Shown here piece by piece: positions 17,592 through 26,878 of a stretch of DNA of 37,374 bases. Position numbers and translations under genes: made by a program. The first letter of the stretch is position 1, and each line of letters begins with the position of its first letter. Under the pieces are notes generated by a model. It had not been told where the DNA came from. It made no database searches and saw only the letters and a list, made by a program, of their open reading frames with translations. Source of the stretch: a bacterium (GTDB lineage: Bacteria > DUMJ01); the NCBI GenBank assembly GCA_026418035.1, contig JAOACC010000053.1:1-37374 (forward strand), in the 5' to 3' direction.

Positions 17592-18639
17592 TTTTAGATC
17601 TCTCTGCCTCCTTTACATAGCCTATAAGCTTTTCAATCGCCTCTCTAGGGCTAAATGTACCCATTATTTCTCCTTTTATGAAAAAAATTGCCTTATCTTT
17701 TCCAAATGCAACTCCGCAATCCGCCAATCTCGCCTCTCCAGGCCCATTTACACTGCAACCCATAACAGCAACATCTATAGGTATTTTTATATCCTCTAGT
17801 GCAGACTCAACTTCTTTATAGTAAGACTCTAAGTCAACTTGACATCTTCCACAGGTTGGACAGGCAATTAGGTTTACCCCACGCTTTCTCAGTCCTAAAG
17901 TTCTTAGTATCTCATACGCTACCTTTACTTCCATAACAGGGTCACCAGTGAGAGAAACCCTAATAGTATCTCCTATCCCTTCTTTTAACGCTAATGCCAT
18001 ACCAATAGAGGACTTAACTATACCTCTCCACCCTCCCCCTGCTTCAGTTACTCCTAAAGATATCGGATATCTAACATAAGAGGCAAGAAGTATATTTGCA
18101 CTTACAGTTTCTTCTGGATCAGAAGATTTGATCGATACTACAAGATTATTATAACCCCAATCTTCTACAAGCTTCAAATAATCTAAAGCGCATCTTACTA
18201 GTCCCTCTTTATCTTTACTGTAGTTATCTGGTAATGATCCCTTATTTACACCAATTCTTATAGGGACATTTCTAGCCTTAGCTTCCAAAACTAAACTTTT
18301 TAATATATCTCTATTTGGAACAGTTCCAGGATTTATCCTTATCTTATCTACTCCCATTTCTAACGCAATAAAGCCCAATGATAGATCAAAGTGTAAATCA
18401 GCAATAAGAGGTATAGAAATACTTTTCTTTATCTCTCTAAGCTTTAACGCTGAATCTCTCGTAGGAACCGCCACTCTTACTAACTCACATCCAGCTTTCT
18501 CTAATCTCTTTATCTGATACACTGTAGCAGTAACATCTTCTGTATGAGTATTTGTCATAGATTGAACCGCAATTGGATTTCCTCCACCTATAACGACATT
18601 TCCGATCCTTACAGGTATGGTACTCTCTCTTCTCCACAT
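17545..18639 (-). CDS. ispG: 4-hydroxy-3-methylbut-2-en-1-yl diphosphate synthase (GcpE)
   Basis: A 364-residue two-domain IspG, the penultimate step of the MEP isoprenoid pathway, converting MEcPP to HMBPP at a [4Fe-4S] cluster. The TIM-barrel part shows VQSMTNTHTEDV, IPLIADLHFD and KIRINPGTV. The C-terminal cluster domain shows CPTCGRCQ (Cys ligands) and VMGCSVNGPGEA with the third Cys and the Glu ligand. The last ~16 residues beyond the usual end overlap the proS start by 47 nt. The start ATG overlaps the rseP stop (TAATG). With dxr in the same run, this shows the cell makes isoprenoids by the MEP route. The electron donor (ferredoxin or flavodoxin) is not in the window. Confidence 0.97.
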   Translation of the reverse strand: MWRRESTIPVRIGNVVIGGGNPIAVQSMTNTHTEDVTATVYQIKRLEKAGCELVRVAVPTRDSALKLREIKKSISIPLIADLHFDLSLGFIALEMGVDKIRINPGTVPNRDILKSLVLEAKARNVPIRIGVNKGSLPDNYSKDKEGLVRCALDYLKLVEDWGYNNLVVSIKSSDPEETVSANILLASYVRYPISLGVTEAGGGWRGIVKSSIGMALALKEGIGDTIRVSLTGDPVMEVKVAYEILRTLGLRKRGVNLIACPTCGRCQVDLESYYKEVESALEDIKIPIDVAVMGCSVNGPGEARLADCGVAFGKDKAIFFIKGEIMGTFSPREAIEKLIGYVKEAERSKNENVTTVLLSTERDA

Positions 18640-19655
18640 TAGAATCGTCTCACATCTCCTATGGTAACTATTATCATCAGTACTAAAAGAACAAGAAACC
18701 CTATATAATGAATAAAATTCTCCCTTTCAGGTGAAATCTTAATCTTCTTCCAAAGATTCAATGTAAGAAATAGTATTCTTCCCCCATCTAATGCAGGTAT
18801 AGGTAATAGATTAAAGAGTCCCCACTGTATACTTAAGAAAGCCATAAGTTGAAGAAACACCTTTATTCCCATTTGAGCAGCTATCCCAGTCATTCTAGCT
18901 ACCCCAATCGGACCACTAAAAGACTCAGCACCAAGTCTACCTGTTATAAGCTTCCAAAGAGCACCTAAAGTTCCTAATATAATAGCACCAAAAGTACTAA
19001 ATGCCATTTTAAGAGCATTAAAGACAGGATATCTAACTTCGCTAAAAAATGGAACGGTGATACCTATAAGCTTCTTACCCTGCTCTGCATTATACTTAGG
19101 TATCACCTCAAAGGTTAATCTGTTCCCCTCCCTCTCAATTACTAGTATTACTTTATCCTTTGACCCCTGTATTGCCCGAGTTATATCTTGGGCGGTAGAT
19201 ACCAGATTTCCATTTATAGAAATAATCTTATCTCCAGGCTTTATACCTACTAAATCGGCAGGGGAACCAGGAACTACCGAATTAATCCCTGTAGGAATAA
19301 CAGTGGGAACACCCCAGGTAAAAAGTAAAAATAGGATAAATATAGCTAGTAGGAAATTCATAATCCCACCAGAAGCCAATATAGAAAATCTTGCCAGCCA
19401 ACTCTTAGTATGGAAATTAGCCTCATCGTCTATAGTTCCTTCCGTATCTAACCCTGCAAGTTTTACATAACCTCCAAATGGAAGTAGTCTTATAGAAAAC
19501 CTAGTCTTGTTCCTCTCAAAAGAGATTATGTTCGGTCCGAAACCTATAGAAAACTCAATAACTCCTACCTTATGTAACTTGGCAAATAAAAAATGCCCAT
19601 ACTCGTGAACTAAAACTAATATTCCTACCAATATAAGAAAATAGAATAGATTCAT
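18639..19655 (-). CDS. rseP: Site-2 protease family zinc metalloprotease (RseP/RasP)
   Basis: A 338-residue intramembrane M50 protease that cuts transmembrane segments of anti-sigma factors and remnant signal peptides. The zinc-binding HEYGH lies in the first membrane segment (VLVHEYGHFLFAKL) and the third metal ligand in LLPIPALDGGRILF near the C-terminus. Between them is one PDZ domain (about residues 115-185, VVPGSPADLVGIKPGDKIISING), as in Gram-positive RasP; E. coli RseP has two. At least four hydrophobic segments are visible. Its place between dxr and ispG is the conserved bacterial order. The four-base overlap with dxr and the TAATG overlap with ispG indicate translational coupling. 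Confidence 0.95.
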   Translation of the reverse strand: MNLFYFLILVGILVLVHEYGHFLFAKLHKVGVIEFSIGFGPNIISFERNKTRFSIRLLPFGGYVKLAGLDTEGTIDDEANFHTKSWLARFSILASGGIMNFLLAIFILFLLFTWGVPTVIPTGINSVVPGSPADLVGIKPGDKIISINGNLVSTAQDITRAIQGSKDKVILVIEREGNRLTFEVIPKYNAEQGKKLIGITVPFFSEVRYPVFNALKMAFSTFGAIILGTLGALWKLITGRLGAESFSGPIGVARMTGIAAQMGIKVFLQLMAFLSIQWGLFNLLPIPALDGGRILFLTLNLWKKIKISPERENFIHYIGFLVLLVLMIIVTIGDVRRF

Positions 19656-20824
19656 CTTTTTATCACCCTATCCAATATATTTATGGTTTCCCTTCTTGCC
19701 CAACTGTCTATTTCCATCACTGTATCTACAGAATCTATAGAGATTGGATTATGTCTACACAGAACCTCCTCTACTAGAATAGGTATATCTGTAAATTTTA
19801 TCCTTCTATTAAGAAAAAGCTCTACCGCAGTTTCATCTGATGCATTAAGAACTGTAGGATAAGAAGCTCCCTTTCTACCAGCCTCCATTGCTATCCTTAA
19901 TGCGGGAAAACGATCAACATCTGGTGGTTCAAAAGTGAGTTCTTTTATTTCTAAGAGACTTAACTTTTTCCAAGGCGTTGCTAGCCTCTCAGGATAAGAA
20001 AGAGCATAGAATATAGGTATTCTCATATCTGGATTACTCATAAGAGATATAAATGTTCCATCTATCAAACTTATAGCCCCATGCATGATACCCTGAGGAT
20101 GCACAACTATATGTATCTTCTCATAAGGGATATTAAAAAACTTATGAAGCTCTATATATTCGAGTCCTTTATTCATAAGTGTAGCAGAATCTACACTTAT
20201 CCTTCTCCCCATCCTCCATACGGGATGGGCTATAGCCTCTTCAGGAGTTACTCTCTCTAATTGTTCTTTAGTAAATCTTCTAAATGGACCGCCAGAGGCG
20301 GTAAGGATAACACTATCTAGCTCTTCTCTATCATTTAAAGCCTGAAGGCATTGAAAAATAGCGCTAGGTTCACTGTCTATAGGTATAAGGTTTACTCCTT
20401 TTTCATTAGCTAATTCTCTTATAATCTCTCCCATCATAACAATAGACTCTTTATTAGCTATAGCTACATTTCTATTATACCTTATAGCCTCCCAGAGAGG
20501 ATATATACCTAAAGCTCCACCCATAACTATTACAACAAGGTCTACATTATCCACAGAAACAATCTCTTTAAGCCCTTCTATACCAAAGAAAAACTTGCTA
20601 TTATTAGATTCTATAGCAGATTTCAAAGAAAAAGTCATACTGTCTTCTTCTGTAAGAAGCACATACTTAGGATGAAACTCATTCACCTGTAGTGCCAACC
20701 GTTCAGAATCTCTTCTAGCACCTAAACCAACTATTTCAAACCTATCTCTAAATTCTCTTATAACTTCAAGAACCTGTGTACCTAAAGCACCGGTAGACCC
20801 TATAAGGATCAGTTTTCTTACCAT
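19652..20824 (-). CDS. dxr: 1-deoxy-D-xylulose 5-phosphate reductoisomerase
   Basis: A 390-residue NADPH-dependent DXR, the committed step of the MEP pathway (DXP to MEP). The N-terminal Rossmann motif is LILIGSTGALGTQVLEVI. The metal- and substrate-binding centre reads ANKESIVMMGEII, IPIDSEPSAIFQCLQ (Asp/Glu metal ligands) and SGGPFR. Then come HPVWRMGRRISVDSATLMNKGLE and the flexible loop around IVVHPQGIMHG. The C-terminal helical domain is present and the length is normal. The gene overlaps cdsA by 7 nt at its start and rseP by 4 nt at its end. It is the target of fosmidomycin in characterised species. Confidence 0.97.
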   Translation of the reverse strand: MVRKLILIGSTGALGTQVLEVIREFRDRFEIVGLGARRDSERLALQVNEFHPKYVLLTEEDSMTFSLKSAIESNNSKFFFGIEGLKEIVSVDNVDLVVIVMGGALGIYPLWEAIRYNRNVAIANKESIVMMGEIIRELANEKGVNLIPIDSEPSAIFQCLQALNDREELDSVILTASGGPFRRFTKEQLERVTPEEAIAHPVWRMGRRISVDSATLMNKGLEYIELHKFFNIPYEKIHIVVHPQGIMHGAISLIDGTFISLMSNPDMRIPIFYALSYPERLATPWKKLSLLEIKELTFEPPDVDRFPALRIAMEAGRKGASYPTVLNASDETAVELFLNRRIKFTDIPILVEEVLCRHNPISIDSVDTVMEIDSWARRETINILDRVIKR

Positions 20825-21594
20825 ACTCCACCAACTATAAACCTTATTAATGGGAAAACAAAAACTACTCCGACTAAAAAACCATCAAACCTGTCTAAAA
20901 CCCCTCCATGCCCAGGAATGATATTACCAGAATCCTTCACATTAGCCTCTCTCTTAAGGAGAGACTCAAAAAGGTCTCCAGCTTGAACCCCTAGTCCAAG
21001 GGTTAAACCTATTAAAATACCTTTAAAATTACTCAAGAATAAAAAGGTAGCTATTACAGTTGCCAATAATCCACCGATAAACCCCTCCCAAGATTTAAGA
21101 GGGCTTAGAATAAATGCTAGTTTATGTCTTCCAAATTTTCTTCCAACAAAGTAGGCGGTAGAGTCAAAAGCCCATGTCCCTACCATTACCATAGTACACC
21201 AATAACCATTGGGATCAAATTTCCTCATTATTAGAAACATAGATAATGGGACTGATAGATATAGAAGGCCAAATATCGTAGAAGAGATTATAGAAAGACT
21301 GTTTTCTATATCTTGCATAATTATAAAATAGAGCATAAGATAAACCCAAAGGATTACAAGTGTTTGTAGGACACTTGTAGCATATTCCCAACTCCAGAGA
21401 AGTATGAAAGCTCCCCCAACTAAACCCTCCCAAAATCTTATCTTTATATTCATATATTCTGCAAGTCTACTATACTCAAAAAAAGCTATAACAAAAAGGA
21501 CTAAGAGAAAAAGCTGAAGCGGAAAACCTCCATATCTTATAAGAAGTAGGATTACTGGAATACCTACAAGAGCACTTATTATTCTCTTTAACAT
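20818..21594 (-). CDS. cdsA: Phosphatidate cytidylyltransferase
   Basis: A 258-residue polytopic membrane enzyme that makes CDP-diacylglycerol from phosphatidic acid and CTP, the branch point for phospholipids. About seven to eight hydrophobic segments are visible. The signature is in the C-terminal third: GTWAFDSTAYFVGRKFGRHK, then LSPLKSWEGFIGG, GDLFESLLKREANVKDSG and IPGHGGVLDRFDGFL, which match the CdsA pattern S-x-LKR-x4-KD-x5-PGHGG-x2-DR-x-D including the dimetal Asp pair. It lies between uppS and dxr as in most bacteria, and its ATG is 6 nt past the uppS stop with a rather distant GGAGG. Confidence 0.95.
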   Translation of the reverse strand: MLKRIISALVGIPVILLLIRYGGFPLQLFLLVLFVIAFFEYSRLAEYMNIKIRFWEGLVGGAFILLWSWEYATSVLQTLVILWVYLMLYFIIMQDIENSLSIISSTIFGLLYLSVPLSMFLIMRKFDPNGYWCTMVMVGTWAFDSTAYFVGRKFGRHKLAFILSPLKSWEGFIGGLLATVIATFLFLSNFKGILIGLTLGLGVQAGDLFESLLKREANVKDSGNIIPGHGGVLDRFDGFLVGVVFVFPLIRFIVGGVW

Positions 21595-21600
21595 TAATCT

Positions 21601-22308
21601 TTAGATGCCTCCAAATCTTCTCTTTCTACTTTGGTAGGCCTCTATAGCAGATTCGAGTTCTTTTTCGTCGAAATCAGGCCATAAAACTGGGGTAAAGTAG
21701 AACTCACTGTAGGCAGACTGCCATAAGTAAAAGTTGCTTATCCTCAATTCTCCGCTAGTTCTTATTATAAGATCAGGGTCAGGAAAATCTTTAGTATCTA
21801 ATTCTTGAGAGATTAAGTTAATATCTATACTGTCTATACTAACTTTCCCTTCCAATACCTTGGTAGAGATTTTTCTCATTGCTCTTAATATGTCGTCTCT
21901 TCCACTATAGTTGATAGCAAATGCCAAATGAAGTTTAGAATTTGACGAGGTCAAAGATTCTGTTAACTCCATCTCTTTAAGCACTTCTCTAGGCAATCTT
22001 GTTCTATCTCCGAAGAAAACTACCCTTATGCCCTCCCTAATGAATTCAGGTCTTTCCTCCTGAAGGCCAATCCTCAGAATCTCCATTAATCCATCTACTT
22101 CCTCTTTTGGTCTTTTCCAATTCTCAGTAGAAAAAGCAAAAAGACTGAGATATTTTATACCTAAATTAGCTGCATGTCTAACTATTCTTTTTACATTTTG
22201 CTTCCCTTCTTGATGCCCATAGATCCTGGGTAAACCTCTAGCTTGAGCCCAACGTCCATTACCATCCATAATAATAGCTATATGGATGGGTAAATTATTT
22301 GATTCCAA
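21601..22308 (-). CDS. uppS: Undecaprenyl diphosphate synthase (cis-prenyltransferase)
   Basis: A 235-residue cis-prenyltransferase that extends FPP with eight IPP units to make the C55 carrier lipid for peptidoglycan. Landmarks are the catalytic Asp in IIMDGNGRWAQARGLPRIYGHQEG, FAFSTENWKRP, NYSGRDDI, and the C-terminal DPDLIIRTSGELRISNFYLWQSAYSEFYFT. The start is TTG at 22308, 7 nt from a strong GGAGGT that overlaps the frr stop; no ATG lies nearby in frame. The neighbours frr, cdsA, dxr and ispG supply the usual bacterial grouping. A longer-chain product cannot be excluded in a thermophile. Confidence 0.96.
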   Translation of the reverse strand: MESNNLPIHIAIIMDGNGRWAQARGLPRIYGHQEGKQNVKRIVRHAANLGIKYLSLFAFSTENWKRPKEEVDGLMEILRIGLQEERPEFIREGIRVVFFGDRTRLPREVLKEMELTESLTSSNSKLHLAFAINYSGRDDILRAMRKISTKVLEGKVSIDSIDINLISQELDTKDFPDPDLIIRTSGELRISNFYLWQSAYSEFYFTPVLWPDFDEKELESAIEAYQSRKRRFGGI

Positions 22309-22310
22309 AT

Positions 22311-22871
22311 TTATACCTCCATAATTTCCTTCTCTTTTTCAGCTAAGATCTTATCGATCTCCTCTATATATTTATCCGTAATCTTTTGTAACTGGTCTTT
22401 AAGTCTCTTTTCTAAGTCCTCCGGAATCTTTCCATTCTTCTTCTCTTTTTCTAATTCCTCTATACCAGTCCTCCTTATGTTTCTTATTATAACCTTGGCA
22501 TCTTCTCCCTTCTTCTTCACTAATTTCACCAGTTCTTTTCTTCTCTCCTCGGTGGGAGAAGGAATATTAAGTCTTATCGATGTGCCATCATTTATAGGTG
22601 TCAAGCTAAGATTAGATTTTAATATAGCCTTTTCAATACTCTGAATTGCCTGTTTATCCCATGGCTGAATAAGTATGGTTCTAGGGTCAGGAGTAGTTAT
22701 CTTAGCTAGCTGGAAGAGTGGCGTAGCAGTTCCATAATAGTCAACCATTAACTCCTCTACTAACGCTGGATTAGCTCTCCCTGTTCTGATTCCAACAAGC
22801 TCCTTCTGAAAAACAGTTATAGACTGCTTCATCTTTTCCTCTATACCACGGGTGAATGCCTTTTCATCCAT
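22311..22871 (-). CDS. frr: Ribosome recycling factor
   Basis: A 186-residue RRF, the standard length. Together with EF-G it splits post-termination ribosomes. It begins with a helix MDEKAFTRGIEEKMKQSI and has the conserved ELVGIRTGRANPALVEELMVDYYGTATPLFQLAKIT, then DPRTILIQPWDKQAI, LNIPSPTEERRKELVKLVKKKGEDAKVIIRNIRR and a charged C-terminal helix. It is 6 nt downstream of pyrH and 2 nt upstream of uppS, matching the widespread rpsB-tsf-pyrH-frr order. Confidence 0.97.
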   Translation of the reverse strand: MDEKAFTRGIEEKMKQSITVFQKELVGIRTGRANPALVEELMVDYYGTATPLFQLAKITTPDPRTILIQPWDKQAIQSIEKAILKSNLSLTPINDGTSIRLNIPSPTEERRKELVKLVKKKGEDAKVIIRNIRRTGIEELEKEKKNGKIPEDLEKRLKDQLQKITDKYIEEIDKILAEKEKEIMEV

Positions 22872-22877
22872 ATCTTC

Positions 22878-24186
<1,309 letters not shown>

Positions 24187-24190
<4 letters not shown>

Positions 24191-24981
24191 TCTAACGTCT
24201 CCTCCTCGTATTCGCTAGCGACTTTTTCTTCAATCTCTTCTATAGAAATCTCTTCTATACTTGGCATTTCTGCCATCTCTTCTTCAACCTCTTCCTTCCT
24301 CATACCTACACCCTCAAGAACTGCATCGGCTATCTTGCTACAGTATAATCTTATGGCTCTGATAGCATCATCGTTTCCAGGAATAGGATAATCTATTATC
24401 TCAGGGTCACCATTCGTATCAACTACACCTACAATAGGAATCCCAAGTCTTATAGCTTCCTTAACTGCGTTTTCTTCTTTTTTGGTATCTACTACAAAAA
24501 GGAGCTCAGGCAGATTGGTAAGGTTCTCTATACCCCCTACATACTTCTCAAGTCTATTAAGTTCAAGTTCTAAATGTTTTCTTTCCCTCTTTGTATAGGA
24601 TTCCCACAAGCCACTATCTCTTTCTTCTCTAAGTCTTTTCAGTTTCTCTACACTTCTCCTAATCGTTTGGAAATTGGTTAGGAGACCTCCTAACCATCTC
24701 TGATTTACATAAGGCATTCCACATCTCTCAGCTTCACTCTTTATAACCTCGTAAGCCTGCTTTTTAGTACCAACAAAGAGGACCTTTCCCCCATTACCAG
24801 AGACATCTCTTACCACTTCATAAGCCTTCTCCATACAAGTCACAGTTTTCTGAAGATCTATTATGTGAATCCCATTACGCTCAGCAAAAATATAAGGTTT
24901 CATTTTGGGATTCCAACGCTTAGTCTGATGTCCAAAGTGGACACCTGCCTCTAAAAGCTGCTTAATAGTTACTATTGCCAT
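24187..24981 (-). CDS. rpsB: 30S ribosomal protein S2
   Basis: A 264-residue S2 protein of the small-subunit platform. It begins [45 protein letters not shown] and contains [30 protein letters not shown], the coiled-coil insert rich in RLREERDSG and [16 protein letters not shown], and [33 protein letters not shown]. The C-terminus is a Glu-rich tail, common but variable in length in S2. It heads the 16-gene run and has its own promoter and a structured leader, fitting feedback control by S2 as seen in other bacteria. Confidence 0.98.
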
Positions 24982-25059
24982 ACGTTCTCCTCCTCTAAGT
25001 TAGACTTCTGCCCCACCGCCACCAGAGGTGGACTTAGAGATGTGAGGCATGTAAATTCT
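24982..25059 (-). promoter_or_regulatory. Structured 5' leader of rpsB (possible S2 autoregulatory RNA)
   Basis: Between the predicted start (~25059) and the rpsB ATG the RNA can form a 7-bp helix, CUCUAAG (25039-25033) with CUUAGAG (24999-24993). It encloses an inner CCACC/GGUGG hairpin and a G-rich GGUGGGG stretch. The 3' arm runs directly into the Shine-Dalgarno GAGGAGGAG, so folding could gate ribosome access. Leaders bound by S2 are known in other phyla, but resemblance to any named family was not tested. Confidence 0.5.
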
Positions 25060-25065
25060 TGTGAA

Positions 25066-25094
25066 AGTATAACATATAGTTAGATGCTTGGCAA
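25066..25094 (-). promoter_or_regulatory. Promoter of the rpsB operon
   Basis: TTGCCA (25094-25089), 17-nt spacer, TATACT (25071-25066). The -35 box lies in the last codons of the upstream Na/Pi cotransporter gene, so the two genes overlap at the regulatory level. Confidence 0.75.
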
Positions 25095-26744
25095 GGGTCT
25101 ATTTATTCCTCTATTCTTCTTTACTAAGTTTACCTCATGAAATTCTTGGGCTATATTCATACAGTGGTCACTAATCCTTTCTAAATCTGTTAGTATATCA
25201 GTATATATTACCCCCGCCATCGGAAGACAAATACCCTGTTTCATTCTTTCCAGATGACTATCTTTGGATTCCTTAACTTTGACATCTATCCTTTCCTCTC
25301 TAGTATATACACTATCAAGGTTAGATATATCACTTTCTTTAATCATATCAAAGGATTCATTCAGGTTTTCCAAGATGAGCTCTTTTAACTCCTGAAGGTC
25401 CTTTTTTGCATACTCAGTAAATTCTACCCTATCAGAAATTTTTAGCTCTGCCTTTTCCATGATATTAGTTATATGGTCAGCTATCCTCTCAACATCATCT
25501 ACCGCCCTTAATATAGCATTCAACTCCCTAGCTTCATCTTCAGAGAGCGACGTAGCAGAAAGTTTTGTCAAAAACTTAATAAGTGAAGACTTAAGCTCAT
25601 CAGTAATATTTTCCATAGTCAATATATCTTTATAATGATTTAGAGAATTGTTTTCTAAGTCTTCAAAAGCAAGGACATACATCTCCTTAACCATATCCGC
25701 CATCCTTATAAGTTCCTTTATAGCGCTTTCTAGAGCAGTAGATGGGGCATTTAATAAGATAGGATTAAGTATAAGGGTAGGACGTTGATATATTCTCTCT
25801 CTACCAGGTAAAATCTTTCTTATAAGAGATGCATATTGCTTTGTAAACCATATCCAAACAAATGCCCAGATAACATTAAAAAGTGTATGGGCATTCGCCA
25901 CTTGCCTAGCAACATCACTAGTAGTATGCGAAACCAAATTAGTAAAAGGACCTAAAAGGGGAAAGATTAAGATAACACCTATCACATTAAAGAGTAGATG
26001 AGATAAGGCTGTTCTTTTAGCAGATAGGTTAGTCCCTATACTGGCTAAAAGAGCAGTCACACAGGTTCCAATATTCGCCCCTAGGATAATGGGTATTGCA
26101 GAATTTAAAGGCATTGCACCTTTAGATGCTAAAGCGACAACTGTACTTGTAGTTACACTACTGCTTTGGATAATTGCAGTTACTCCCGCCCCAGTAAGAA
26201 TACCTAGGAGAGGATTTTTCCCCATAGTAATCATTGCCTTTGAGAATGGAGGCCAATTTTTGAGAAGTGTAATAGAAGAATCCATAAGATTAATGCCTAA
26301 AAATACCATACCAAAACCAAAACATGCCTCCCCTATATACTTTATGTATCTTCTCCTACCAGCAAATACAAGAATAAATCCTAATAGTAAAAAGTAAGGT
26401 GCTACTAGTGTAAGCTTAAACGCTACTAACTGAGCAGTTATAGTAGTTCCTATGTTTGCACCAAAGATAATCCCTAATGAGCCTTCCAAGGTAAGTAATC
26501 CTGCATTTACAAAACCAACAACCAAAACAGTTATAGCACTACTACTCTGAACTATAGAGGTTGCTACTGTTCCAATTAATAAACCCCTCCAAGGAGATGC
26601 ACTAATCTTCTCAAAGATAGTCCTCATTCTCGAACCAGCAGCCTTTTCTAAACCAGAACTCATCTGTAAAATACCATAAAGAAACAGGCTTAACCCCCCA
26701 AGAAGAAGCCCTAGATCTTTAAGAGATAGAGGAAAATTCTCCAT
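25080..26744 (-). CDS. Na+/phosphate cotransporter with PhoU-like C-terminal domain
   Basis: A 554-residue NptA/YjbB-type inner-membrane protein. The N-terminal ~320 residues hold two inverted PNaS repeats, each with the QSSSA/QSSSV signature: TVATSIVQSSSAITVLVVGF with FGANIGTTITAQ, and VTAIIQSSSVTTSTVVAL with LGANIGTCVTALLASIG. The C-terminal ~210 residues are a PhoU-like helical bundle (ELIRMADMVKEMYVLAFEDL, LRAVDDVERIADHITNIME, DLERISDHCMNIAQEF). Members move phosphate with sodium, in or out. No pho genes are adjacent. A TATAAT lies at 26792-26787 and AGGAGTGAT precedes the ATG. Its 3' end carries the rpsB -35 box, and no terminator is seen between it and rpsB. Confidence 0.92.
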   Translation of the reverse strand: MENFPLSLKDLGLLLGGLSLFLYGILQMSSGLEKAAGSRMRTIFEKISASPWRGLLIGTVATSIVQSSSAITVLVVGFVNAGLLTLEGSLGIIFGANIGTTITAQLVAFKLTLVAPYFLLLGFILVFAGRRRYIKYIGEACFGFGMVFLGINLMDSSITLLKNWPPFSKAMITMGKNPLLGILTGAGVTAIIQSSSVTTSTVVALASKGAMPLNSAIPIILGANIGTCVTALLASIGTNLSAKRTALSHLLFNVIGVILIFPLLGPFTNLVSHTTSDVARQVANAHTLFNVIWAFVWIWFTKQYASLIRKILPGRERIYQRPTLILNPILLNAPSTALESAIKELIRMADMVKEMYVLAFEDLENNSLNHYKDILTMENITDELKSSLIKFLTKLSATSLSEDEARELNAILRAVDDVERIADHITNIMEKAELKISDRVEFTEYAKKDLQELKELILENLNESFDMIKESDISNLDSVYTREERIDVKVKESKDSHLERMKQGICLPMAGVIYTDILTDLERISDHCMNIAQEFHEVNLVKKNRGINRPLPSI

Positions 26745-26786
26745 ATATCACTCCTATCGATATAATATTTTTACCTTCAATTATCT

Positions 26787-26792
26787 ATTATA
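26787..26792 (-). promoter_or_regulatory. -10 box of the Na/Pi cotransporter gene
   Basis: TATAAT on the minus strand, 43 nt before the ATG at 26744. No convincing -35 hexamer is seen at the usual distance. Confidence 0.45.
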
Positions 26793-26843
26793 CTATAAAA
26801 GAAAGATTCTATCCTGTTGAGAAATTAGAGTATCACTTTATTA

Positions 26844-26852
26844 TGTTATAAT
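26844..26852 (+). promoter_or_regulatory. Extended -10 promoter of the tgt-like / 16S methyltransferase / rsmI operon
   Basis: TGTTATAAT, an extended -10 element (TG-n-TATAAT), ends 26 nt before the ATG at 26879. The -35 is weak (TTAGAG at 16 nt). AAGGGG serves as ribosome-binding site. Confidence 0.6.
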
Positions 26853-26878
26853 AAACACAAGAATATTAAGGGGTATCT

